The notes under the pieces were generated by a model, which was given only the letters and a program-made list of their open reading frames with translations, had not been told where the DNA came from and did no database searches. 64,000 bases of DNA from Lewinellaceae bacterium (GTDB taxonomy: Bacteria > Bacteroidota > Bacteroidia > Chitinophagales > Saprospiraceae): the NCBI GenBank assembly GCA_020636445.1, contig JACJXV010000011.1, positions 1 to 64,000 on the forward strand. Reading direction: 5' to 3'. This document shows positions 45,852 to 53,785 of the stretch, piece by piece. A program made the translations under genes and the position numbers. The first letter of the stretch is position 1. Each line of letters opens with the position of its first letter.

Positions 45852-46126
45852 CAAAAAGCCTGAGCATTTGCTCGGGCTTTTGTGTTTATAGCTGCACACA
45901 ATTAAGGAGCGGTGAATCAGTGAGGTCCGGACGGGGCGAGAAGTTTATCCCGATGAGCCCTGCGAATCGGGAAGTCCCGTCCGGACCGCAAAAAGCCTGA
46001 GCATTTGCTCGGGCTTTTGTGTTTATAGCTGCACACAATCAAGGAGCAGTGAATCAGTGAGGTCCGGACGGGGCGAGAAGTTTATCCCGATGAGCCCTGC
46101 GAATCGGGAAGTCCCGTCCGGACCGC
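45836..46126 (+). repeat. 137-bp tandem duplication anchored on the tRNA-Asp 3' end
   Basis: The segment AGTCCCGTCCGGACCGC occurs at 45836 (inside tRNA copy 2), 45973 and 46110, exactly 137 bp apart, bounding two complete units that differ by two substitutions. Each unit holds a terminator hairpin followed by an inverted copy of the tRNA acceptor end (GGTCCGGACGGG), which can pair with the next CCCGTCCGGACC. The sequence before each downstream copy, ATCGGGAAGTCCCG, looks like a tRNA T-arm that has lost part of its loop. No integrase is nearby. Confidence 0.93.
45854..45881 (+). terminator. intrinsic terminator after tRNA-Asp copy 2 (repeated at 45991-46018)
   Basis: AAAAGCCTGAGC and GCTCGGGCTTTT form a 12-bp stem (one G-U pair) with loop ATTT and a following T run. 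The same hairpin recurs 137 bp later as part of the tandem duplication. Confidence 0.88.
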
Positions 46127-46136
46127 CTATTTTGTT

Positions 46137-46366
46137 ATGCAAGATTTCCACTACGTCTACATCCTGAAATGTGCAGGCGGGAAGTATTACACCGGATGCA
46201 CCCAGGACCTCGAAGATAGATTAGCGCGACACCATCGCGGATCCGTCCCCGCCGAAGGCCACTGGAATTAGTCTCCTACATCGCTTTCCGCGACAAGTAC
46301 AAAGCCTTTCAATACGAAAAATACCTGAAAACCGGTTCCGGAAGAGCGGTTTTTTCAGTGCAGTAG
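46137..46366 (+). pseudogene. frameshifted GIY-YIG endonuclease domain gene
   Basis: Frame one begins MQDFHYVYILKCAGGKYYTG, with the VYIL and YYTG halves of the GIY-YIG motif, and runs to a TAG after GHWN near 46270. A shifted frame continues with VSYIAFRDKYKAFQYEKYL and KTGSGRA up to 46366. In small GIY-YIG proteins these parts form one ~85-residue chain (WKLVSYIAF...YEKYLKTGSGRAF). A single missing A near 46263-46267 would explain the break; the very end also seems altered. It directly follows the tRNA-Asp-anchored duplication. Confidence 0.85.
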
Positions 46367-46528
46367 CATTGAGAATGTATCCTTTGCCCTTCAGGTCGAT
46401 ATCGATATAGGTGAGACCGGAGTGTTAAACCAGGTTCTCTTCCAATAGGGCCAGGGAGAAGATCCCCCCTGCTGGAAGTATTGGACACATGGTTTTGAGT
46501 GGCACGTTCAAGTTCTTCTATTCCCCAT

Positions 46529-47677
46529 CTAATCCAATCTGAATAAATCAAAGTACTCTTTAAAAATATAGAGGCGATTTCTTTGCATACCCGATATTTC
46601 ATGAAGAACTCCCAAGCGCTCTAATTCTTTGATCAGTTTGTATGCCGTTACATTGGATTTACCAATGACTTTTTCTACCTCATTGACACTTAAAATGGGC
46701 TGGGTATACAACTGATCGACAACCTTTAGTCCATCTCCTGCTCTGGAACCGATGCTTTTCAACCGTTCGGGTAACTCCTTTTGTAGTTGCAAAATCCGGT
46801 CAAATACCTGAACACCCTTCCTGGCAGTCTCCTTCACGCCAACTAAAAAGAATTTAAGCCATTGGGAGAGATCGTTGTGGGTACGTACCCGCATCAAATT
46901 ATCATAGTACAAGACTCTGTTCTTCTCAAAAAAATCAGACAGATATAAAATCGGTTGCTTTAAAATTCCTCTATTCACCAGATATAGTGTTATCAACAGG
47001 CGCCCAACGCGTCCGTTACCATCGAGAAAGGGGTGAATCGTTTCAAATTGATAATGGATCAGCGCAATACGGATCAAATCAGGAATAGGAATAGCTTCGT
47101 CATTAGCAAACTTCTCCAGATCAGACATTAAGTCAGGAACAGTATGATGGACTGGGGGAACGAAAACAGCATCCCCAATAGTTGCCCCACCAATCCAGTT
47201 TTGTGAACGACGGTACTCGCCAGGCATCTTGTTTTCTCCTCGTACCCCCGCCAACAGGGTCTTATGGACCTTACAGATGAGCCGGGATGAAAAGGGTAGT
47301 TCCTGCATGGTTTCCATGGCAACACCCATTGCTTTAATATAATTCTGCACCTCCTCCCAGTCGTTTCTTTTTTCAAAAGGGATCTCTCCTTCCTTCAGAA
47401 AGACTTCCTCCATTTGTGTTTTTGTGCCTTCAATCCTGGATGATTGCGTGGCCTCCTTAACCATATGCATGCGTATGAAGAGCTCAATATTGACGTACGT
47501 TGAGTACATATCCAATCGACCAAGCTGGCGGTCCGCTTCACTGAGCAACTGGATGACTTCCATATCATCGATCTGCCAGAATCGATGAATTGGGTTGGGT
47601 TGGAAACTCCGGTAAGATCCTTGCTGGACAATATGACCTGCTTCAAATTTATTCACCTCATGACGCTTTAGCTTCAA
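46529..47677 (-). CDS. Fic domain protein, class with N-terminal inhibitory helix
   Basis: A 382-residue protein. The Fic core carries the complete motif HPFLDGNGRVGR (residues 215-226), so AMP (or other nucleotide monophosphate) transfer to a target hydroxyl is expected. An N-terminal inhibitory motif SSRIEG (residues 79-84) supplies the Glu that blocks ATP in class II Fic proteins. A C-terminal winged-helix region (ILSVNEVEKVIGKSNVTAYKLIKELERLGVL, from ~residue 320) suggests DNA binding or autoregulation. No separate antitoxin gene is needed or seen. Target unknown. Confidence 0.93.
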   Translation of the reverse strand: MKLKRHEVNKFEAGHIVQQGSYRSFQPNPIHRFWQIDDMEVIQLLSEADRQLGRLDMYSTYVNIELFIRMHMVKEATQSSRIEGTKTQMEEVFLKEGEIPFEKRNDWEEVQNYIKAMGVAMETMQELPFSSRLICKVHKTLLAGVRGENKMPGEYRRSQNWIGGATIGDAVFVPPVHHTVPDLMSDLEKFANDEAIPIPDLIRIALIHYQFETIHPFLDGNGRVGRLLITLYLVNRGILKQPILYLSDFFEKNRVLYYDNLMRVRTHNDLSQWLKFFLVGVKETARKGVQVFDRILQLQKELPERLKSIGSRAGDGLKVVDQLYTQPILSVNEVEKVIGKSNVTAYKLIKELERLGVLHEISGMQRNRLYIFKEYFDLFRLD

Positions 47678-48262
47678 TAAAGATACTCCTATTTAAGAAT
47701 AATGGCAAAAACTTAACTAATCATCACGCTGGTTAATTTTTTTTCTTCTTTTCTTAAATAAAACACATCCAAGTGTAATAGCACAACTTGAACTGAAAGC
47801 CAAGGTATACCACAGCCCTGGCATTAATGCTTCGTCAAAATGGTGAGCGTTGAGCGTAACTCGATGCAACCCTTTCAAAGTGGACTGATTTTCTTCGCTC
47901 GCCGAAGCTCATCAGAGCGCAGGCAGGGATTCGCCCGCCGAAAGTTTAGTAGAGGCGAGTCTTCCCTCTTCACGTAAAGACCTTGCAGAACCGCATTGTC
48001 CTTTCCCAGGGCATGTCTGCTGATTTTTTACCCAACCCAATGCAAAATACCTTGCCTAAAATTGTATTTTTAATCACCCCCACGGTGCTGTCTAGTAAAA
48101 GGGCGTAGTCTGGTAACCCAGGAAACCATTGCACTCTTACTTTTATAGCCCAACGAATAACAACCATACCGTTGTGCTTTCCTCTGTAAACTGTTGAATA
48201 TTCTTAAGTGGCTTGGTTAGACTTCCCTTTTGAGCCTCCTTATTTCAATTCAATAATGACCT
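47678..48262. other. gene-poor spacer with a coding remnant and dispersed hairpin segments
   Basis: 585 bp. Apart from the remnant at 47717-47908 it holds TTCGCTCGCCGAAGCTC and TTCGCCCGCCGAAAG segments (47893-47945) that resemble the one after tRNA-Asp copy 1 (45481). Nothing else could be assigned. Confidence 0.5.
47717..47908 (-). pseudogene. C-terminal remnant of a membrane protein
   Basis: A 63-codon minus-strand frame, open from just after a TGA at 47909-47911 to a TAG at 47717, with no plausible start at its head. The peptide includes LKGLHRVTLN, FDEALMPGLWYTLAFSS, a hydrophobic stretch and a KKRRKK stop-transfer tail, the look of a membrane protein C-terminus. It may be what remains of a gene destroyed by the dispersed repeat upstream of it. 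The family was not recognised, and a short intact gene from the internal ATG (35 residues) is also possible. Confidence 0.4.
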
Positions 48263-48724
48263 ATGAAAAGCCTGATTTCTATAGCTGCATCAGCACTGTT
48301 ACTCGTAGCTGTTTACGCCTGTAAAACCGCCACTACCGGACAAGGGAAGGCTGCATTCAACTACGACTACCTGTATACGGGCATCTGGGTGGTAGACACC
48401 CTCCTTACGCTGGGGCCGGATGTTCCCAATATCGAAACCGACAAAAACGAGTACCAATTCACCCGGGAAGGAACAAGCACCACCCAGGGAACCCGCACCA
48501 CGATTACACCCTTAGCCTCCGTCAGCGTTTCCTATACTATTACGGACGGTACCATCCATTTTGACCCGGGAGCGACATTTATGCAAACAAAATTTGATGC
48601 GAAAACCGGACAGCTATTGGGTACCCGATACATGGGCTTACCTGCTTACAAAATCATGGAATTAAGCCCAACAAAACTTACCCTGAAAAGTGATGCTGTT
48701 CTGATGAAACTGAAAGCTAAATAA
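48263..48724 (+). CDS. lipoprotein, lipocalin-like
   Basis: A 153-residue protein with a lipoprotein signal (MKSLISIAASALLLVAVYAC; Cys20). The mature part reads as eight or so beta strands (YTGIWVVDTLLT; EYQFTREGT; TITDGTIHFDPG; TKFDAKTGQLLGTR; MELSPTKLTLKSDAVLMKL), the usual layout of small Bacteroidota lipocalin-like lipoproteins. Function is unknown. A zinc-ribbon gene follows 34 bp later on the same strand. Confidence 0.8.
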   Translation: MKSLISIAASALLLVAVYACKTATTGQGKAAFNYDYLYTGIWVVDTLLTLGPDVPNIETDKNEYQFTREGTSTTQGTRTTITPLASVSVSYTITDGTIHFDPGATFMQTKFDAKTGQLLGTRYMGLPAYKIMELSPTKLTLKSDAVLMKLKAK

Positions 48725-48758
48725 TAGCACTAGCGTAATTACACAAAAAACAATCCAT

Positions 48759-49079
48759 ATGGGACGAGTAACCCAAATCCAAATTTCAGGAGATAATGAC
48801 CCACCTCTACATCCTGTAAAGTATGAAATGCACTATTTTTACTGCGATCATTGTGGTTCATTCGACATGGAACTGTATGAGGCTCGCGAAGGGTTCAGTA
48901 AAAAAATAAAGGGGGTTCGCTGCAACAATTGTGGTCAGGAATACGAACTCGGTTCGCCCTTTTTTACCCGCCATGATAACCCCCGAGCATTTACGATGGC
49001 GGATGTTCCCCGGCCGTTAAATAAAAATTACTATGAGGTAGGCAGCAAATTAGGCCCGGTTGATGATGAGCTGGAATGA
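48759..49079 (+). CDS. small zinc-ribbon protein, unknown function
   Basis: A 106-residue protein with two CxxC pairs, CDHC (residue ~29) and CNNC (~residue 55), separated by 22 residues, which should bind one zinc ion. The spacing and the phrase GVRCNNCGQEYELGS resemble rubredoxin-like or ribbon-type modules, but no family was recognised. Flanks are charged (KYEMHYFYCDHCG before, PRPLNKNYYEVGSKLG after). It may be co-transcribed with the lipoprotein upstream. Confidence 0.65.
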   Translation: MGRVTQIQISGDNDPPLHPVKYEMHYFYCDHCGSFDMELYEAREGFSKKIKGVRCNNCGQEYELGSPFFTRHDNPRAFTMADVPRPLNKNYYEVGSKLGPVDDELE

Positions 49080-49440
49080 ATAAATGATGATCGCCATACT
49101 TTGTATTGCTTCTCCAGCAGACCGCATTTCCTTTTCACGACAGCCAGCGAGGTATCCGCCTGCCTTTCTTTAGCGGGCAATATGTCCGTTTTCCCTGTTT
49201 TTTCACTTTTCCAATACCGGTTAAGGGGAAATGTTCGTAAATATACTGGCCCTTACGTGCTGGGGCGTTTGGCAGTGTCAACAATACCCCATCGTTGCCA
49301 ACGACACAGGGTATAGCCCGGTCGGTACATGGTGCTCCAGCGCTTAAGGAGGGGACCAAATGATCTGCCTTAATCCTCTTTATCTTTTTCCTATACCTAT
49401 CGCTTTGTGCGGGTATAATCACTGTTAATGAGCAAATCCA
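49080..49440. other. spacer before the GH3 gene
   Basis: 361 bp with overlapping short frames on both strands (a minus-strand frame of 103 codons at 49135-49446 and a plus-strand frame at 49101-49316). Neither shows signal, motif or typical composition strong enough to call. The promoter of the GH3 gene should lie at the right end. Confidence 0.45.
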
Positions 49441-51639
49441 ATGCAAAAAGTAGTTACCTCCTGCATCTTATTCTTCCTGTTAAATGCACCCTTGTTTGCC
49501 CAAATATCCCCACGGTATAAAGACAAAAATGCACCGGTCGAAGAACGCATTGACAACTTACTGGCGCTCATGACCCTCGAGGAAAAGGTGCTGCAAATGA
49601 ATCAGTGGGCTTATGGCCACAACGCCAATCCTAATAACATAGAGTCCATCATGCGAGAGGTTAGGCCGGAAATCGGTTCCCTGATCTTCCGAAGCACCAA
49701 CCCCGAATACCGGAACCAAATTCAAAAAAAAGCCATGGAGGAATCCCGCCTCGGGATCCCGATTATCTGTGGTTTCGATGTTATTCACGGTTACCGAACT
49801 GTTTTCCCCATCCCCCTGGCACAGGCCTGCTCCTGGAATACCGACCTGGTTAAACAATCCTGTAGTGTAGCTGCAAAAGAGGCCTGGCTGTCGGGTATAG
49901 ACTGGACCTTTTCACCTATGCTGGATGTCGCGAGGGATGCCCGCTGGGGGCGTGTCGCGGAAGGTTACGGGGAAGACCCCTATGCCAATGCCACTTTTGC
50001 TATAGCGGCTGTGCACGGGTATCAGGGCGATACGCTGGCCAACAAATATACCATTGCCGCCTGCCTCAAACATTACCTGGGGTACAGCTTGTCGGAGGGC
50101 GGCAGGGATTACCATTACAGCGATGTTTCCAATCAAACCTTGTGGGAAACCTTTATGCCGCCCTTTGAAGCAGGTATCAAGGCCGGTGCCGCCACCGTCA
50201 TGAGTGGCTTCAATGACATTGCGGGCGTTCCTGCCTCCGCTAATCATTTCACCCTCACCGAGGTATTGAAAAACCGGTGGGGCCACGACGGCTTTGTTGT
50301 ATCCGACTGGGGCTCTGTTAAGAACCTGATCGATCAGGGTGTGGCCAAAGACCTCAAAGAATCGGGTTTAAAAGCCTTTATGGCGGGTGTGGAAATGGAC
50401 ATGGTTGACAATGTCTATGTTGACCATCTGCCCAGCTTGGTGGCCGAAGGGAAAGTACCTATGTCATCGATTGATGAAGCGGTACGCCGTATTTTGCGGA
50501 TCAAATTCAGACTAGGCCTTTTTGAGAATCCCTACGTAGATGTCGTTGCGGAAGAAAAGCGCTATCTGCAAAAAGAAGATTTACAACTCGCAGAACAGCT
50601 GGCTGCTGAATCCATGGTCTTGCTCAAAAACGAAAAGGAAACACTCCCGCTGAAATCCTCGTTCAAAAACCTGGCAATTATCGGCCCGATGGTAAAAGAC
50701 TCCGTACATATAATGGGCTCCTGGGAAGGCCAGGGAAGGCCGCAGGATGTCGAAACCCTATGGGCCGGGTTGAATAAGGAATTTAAAGGGAAAGCTAAAC
50801 TCCATTATGCCCAAGGTTGCGACTACGATGGTGAAGACACTACGGGTTTCGCTGCTGCATTGGCAGCGGCCTACCAATCGGATGCCGTCATCGTCTTCCT
50901 GGGCGAAAAGCGAAACTGGAGTGGCGAGAATGGCTCCCGGTCCACGATAGCCCTACCCCACATTCAGGAACAACTGGTAGCCGCTCTGCGAAAAACCGGA
51001 AAACCCCTTATTTTGATGCTTTCCAGCGGGCGGCCACTGGAGTTGATTCGCTTAAATAAGCTGGCCGATGCCATGGTCGAACTATGGCAACCCGGAACCT
51101 GTGGTGGCTCCGCAGCAGCCGGCATTCTTTCCGGCAGAATAAACCCCTCCGGGAAATTGGCGATTACCTTTCCGCAAACGACAGGGCAAATTCCGATCTA
51201 TTACAATATGCGCCAAAGTGCCCGACCCTACTCGGGCCATTACCAGGACATCCCCCGGGATCCTTTGTACTGGTTCGGACATGGCCTGAGCTACACAACG
51301 TATTCCTACGGCCCCGTGCATTTGTCATCGACCACGATTTCCAAAGCGCAAAGGATAATTGCGGAAGTTGAAGTAACCAATACGGGAACCCGAGCCGGTA
51401 AAGAAACAGTATTATGGTTTATCGCGGACCCGGTAGCTAACATTTCCCGCCCAATGAAAGAGCTTAAGTTCTTTGAAAAGAAAACCATAAACGCGGGGGA
51501 GAAAACCATCTATCGCTTTGAAATTGATCCCATCAGAGATCTAAGCTATGTGGACAGTAATGGGACAAGACACCTGGAAACCGGTGACTACTTTGTACTG
51601 GTCAATGACCAAAAGGTGAAATTTGAGCTGATTGAATAA
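49441..51639 (+). CDS. glycoside hydrolase family 3, beta-glucosidase type (BglX-like)
   Basis: A 732-residue exported enzyme: signal peptide (MQKVVTSCILFFLLNAPLFAQ), GH3 N-terminal barrel (residues ~35-350), GH3 C-terminal alpha/beta domain (~390-610) and a FnIII-like end domain (~650-725). The nucleophile Asp is in GFVVSDWGSV (residue ~285); substrate-binding LKHYLGYS and GRDYHYSD are also typical. It most likely removes terminal glucose from beta-glucans or glucosides in the periplasm. It is convergent with a GH2 gene; a shared catabolic role is plausible. Confidence 0.94.
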   Translation: MQKVVTSCILFFLLNAPLFAQISPRYKDKNAPVEERIDNLLALMTLEEKVLQMNQWAYGHNANPNNIESIMREVRPEIGSLIFRSTNPEYRNQIQKKAMEESRLGIPIICGFDVIHGYRTVFPIPLAQACSWNTDLVKQSCSVAAKEAWLSGIDWTFSPMLDVARDARWGRVAEGYGEDPYANATFAIAAVHGYQGDTLANKYTIAACLKHYLGYSLSEGGRDYHYSDVSNQTLWETFMPPFEAGIKAGAATVMSGFNDIAGVPASANHFTLTEVLKNRWGHDGFVVSDWGSVKNLIDQGVAKDLKESGLKAFMAGVEMDMVDNVYVDHLPSLVAEGKVPMSSIDEAVRRILRIKFRLGLFENPYVDVVAEEKRYLQKEDLQLAEQLAAESMVLLKNEKETLPLKSSFKNLAIIGPMVKDSVHIMGSWEGQGRPQDVETLWAGLNKEFKGKAKLHYAQGCDYDGEDTTGFAAALAAAYQSDAVIVFLGEKRNWSGENGSRSTIALPHIQEQLVAALRKTGKPLILMLSSGRPLELIRLNKLADAMVELWQPGTCGGSAAAGILSGRINPSGKLAITFPQTTGQIPIYYNMRQSARPYSGHYQDIPRDPLYWFGHGLSYTTYSYGPVHLSSTTISKAQRIIAEVEVTNTGTRAGKETVLWFIADPVANISRPMKELKFFEKKTINAGEKTIYRFEIDPIRDLSYVDSNGTRHLETGDYFVLVNDQKVKFELIE

Positions 51640-51650
51640 ATACGGATTTA

Positions 51651-51813
51651 AGAGCGTGTTTGGGATTTGTTTTTGAAGACGAAAATGGTCAGGATTTGGT
51701 TCTCACAAAGCCATTTTCGAGGTTCGTAGCAGCGCTACGGAGCGAGGAAAGGCTGCTGTGAGGTTCAATTCATGGCCATTTGCAGGCCAAAGGGTAAATC
51801 CCAAACACGCTCT
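51651..51813. mobile_element. 163-bp foldback element with 18-bp inverted repeats (MITE-like)
   Basis: AGAGCGTGTTTGGGATTT (51651-51668) is the exact reverse complement of 51796-51813. Read from GAGCG, both ends are flanked by TAA, a possible 3-bp target duplication. The interior is also self-complementary (CGAAAATGG/CCATTTTCG; CGTAG/CTACG; TCTCACA../..TGTGAGG). No coding capacity. It fills the gap between the convergent GH3 and GH2 genes and could act as a bidirectional terminator. Confidence 0.85.
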
Positions 51814-51862
51814 AAGTTCGACGTTAGCCTTTTCAAACCTTAATTCTAAATTTGACAAAGCA

Positions 51863-53665
51863 CTAATTCTCCTTTAAATAATATTCCTGCAATACAAAAA
51901 AGGCTTTTTTGCGTACCCCTTGCTCGGAGATCAATCCTTTCCGGTTAAAATCATTCTGGATCTTTTTCAGAGGTCTTCGGGCTGAGCGAAAATCCATCAA
52001 TATCCAGGGGGATAGCCCCACCAGGAAATCAATTTTGCGTACCATTTCCAGGTTTTTCAGATACACATCCGCCTGGTATTCTTCTGTCCATCGTTCATTG
52101 GTCTCCCCATGGAGCCCCTGAAGTGCTCCTCCACCCACTTCACTCATGATCATGGGCTTGTCATAATTGTTTTTCCATACAATATCCGGGCACAAAGATG
52201 GTGCGCCGGAATACCACCCACAATAGCTGTTAATGCCAATGACATCAACGACGGCACCTAAGGGATCATCGATAATCTTTTCGTTTTTACCCCCAGAATG
52301 AATTTCCAAAGCAGCTGTTATCAGCCGGCTGTTATCCAGGGCTCTTGCTTGCTTAGCCAGGTTGCCCAGGAACAAATTCCGGCTATCACTCACCGGGGTT
52401 TCATTCGCAATAGACCAGAACATAACCCCGGCCCGGTTTTTATCCCGGGAAATCATCGCAGTCAATTGCTGCTCAGCATTTTGATACGTATCAAGGTTAT
52501 CGTAAAGAATAGTCCAGTACACCGGAATTTCTGACCAGATCATTAGCCCCATTTTTTCGGCTTCCCTGACCATGGCTTCACTGTGCGGATAATGCGCAAG
52601 CCTAACAAAATTGCAACCTAACTCCTTTGCCCATCCCAGGAGAATGCGGCATTCTTCTACGGAGGTAACCCGGCCCGTTTTAAAGGGAGCCTCCTCGTGA
52701 ATACTGATTCCCTTGAAAAAGATACTTTCCCCATTCAGGAGAATTTTGCTTCCCTGGGTTTCGATATGTCGAAAGCCAATTTCATCCTGAACAGCATCAT
52801 GGGCCGTTTTGATGGTGACCTGATAAAGCTTAGGGTTTTGGGGTGACCATAATGCCGGTTTCGCTTTAAAGCTAAAATTTGCACGCCCTTCGCTATCTAC
52901 GTTAACGGTATGCGTTTGCTTCAGTTCAGGAATAGAAATGGTGACTGCATCGTTAGTCTTACTACCGGAAAGTGCAACCCACCCCGTTATCATCTGGGCA
53001 TTATCAGGGGCAAGCCGAACAACATAATCGCTGATATGCTGGCGGGGTACGTTGACCAAATGCACCGACCGGGTAATTCCTCCGTAATTCCACCAATCCG
53101 TATTGACGGTAGGGACGGCCTCTCGCAATCGTTTGTTATCCACTTTGACTACCAGAAAATTGTCTTTCTCTTTTAGCTTATCCGTCACCTCGAATTGAAA
53201 CGGTGTATACCCTCCGATATGTGCGCCGACAAATTTCCCGTTGAGGTATACTTTGGCATCATAATTAACAGCTTCGAAATACACATAGGTCTGCTGCTCC
53301 GGACGCTTTGCGAAATCAAAAGACTTTTTGTACCAGATAGTTCCTTCGTAATAATAGAGCTTTTCCAGCTGGGTGTTCCAGTCACCCGGAACCCTCAGTT
53401 CCTCACTCGAATCAAAATCATATTCAATGAGGTCGGAGGGGGATTGCATTTTAGCATTAGCGAAATAGCCGTCTGCTTTGGGTTTATAACGGTAATCGTA
53501 ATAACCATTTTCCAAGGGATCCACAATAATTTGCCAAACGCCATTCAGGGTTTGTTTATCCCGGGAGGTAATGTTTTGCAGAAGTTCTCCGGTATTGCCT
53601 TGCCCGAAAAGGATTAGGGTAAAAAGTAATAATACACTTGTGATTAAGCCCTTGAGGTGTGCCAT
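51863..53665 (-). CDS. glycoside hydrolase family 2, beta-glucuronidase/galactosidase type
   Basis: A 600-residue exported enzyme with signal peptide (MAHLKGLITSVLLLFTLILFGQ). Domains: sugar-binding jelly roll (~35-210; NTDWWNYGGITRSVHL), Ig-like (~215-310) and a TIM barrel from ~IETQGSKILLNGESIFFKG. The acid/base Glu is in MFWSIANETPVSD (residue ~420) and the nucleophile Glu in PMIMSEVGGGALQG (~residue 510). The WNYGGITR block is typical of GH2 beta-glucuronidases. The true substrate cannot be fixed by eye. Confidence 0.93.
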   Translation of the reverse strand: MAHLKGLITSVLLLFTLILFGQGNTGELLQNITSRDKQTLNGVWQIIVDPLENGYYDYRYKPKADGYFANAKMQSPSDLIEYDFDSSEELRVPGDWNTQLEKLYYYEGTIWYKKSFDFAKRPEQQTYVYFEAVNYDAKVYLNGKFVGAHIGGYTPFQFEVTDKLKEKDNFLVVKVDNKRLREAVPTVNTDWWNYGGITRSVHLVNVPRQHISDYVVRLAPDNAQMITGWVALSGSKTNDAVTISIPELKQTHTVNVDSEGRANFSFKAKPALWSPQNPKLYQVTIKTAHDAVQDEIGFRHIETQGSKILLNGESIFFKGISIHEEAPFKTGRVTSVEECRILLGWAKELGCNFVRLAHYPHSEAMVREAEKMGLMIWSEIPVYWTILYDNLDTYQNAEQQLTAMISRDKNRAGVMFWSIANETPVSDSRNLFLGNLAKQARALDNSRLITAALEIHSGGKNEKIIDDPLGAVVDVIGINSYCGWYSGAPSLCPDIVWKNNYDKPMIMSEVGGGALQGLHGETNERWTEEYQADVYLKNLEMVRKIDFLVGLSPWILMDFRSARRPLKKIQNDFNRKGLISEQGVRKKAFFVLQEYYLKEN

Positions 53666-53785
53666 TTCATGAATTGTTTGCTAACCAAAATTACAAATAG
53701 GAATTGAATTTTAGGCATTCCTCCAGCTTTACCTAATCCTTATACCCTTCACTCTCTATGCGATACAAAGCCAGGGTTTCCACTC

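Noticed and set aside
45252..45867. Frames crossing the tRNA-Asp genes
   Set aside because: The tRNA cloverleaves and their terminators explain the region; the repeated peptide in two frames is the tRNA translated.
46309..46602. 97-codon minus-strand frame between the GIY-YIG remnant and fic
   Set aside because: Overlaps both neighbours and shows no coding pattern.
49135..49446. 103-codon minus-strand frame before the GH3 gene
   Set aside because: Overlaps the GH3 start, and has no signal or motif; its composition is not convincing, though a decayed gene cannot be excluded.
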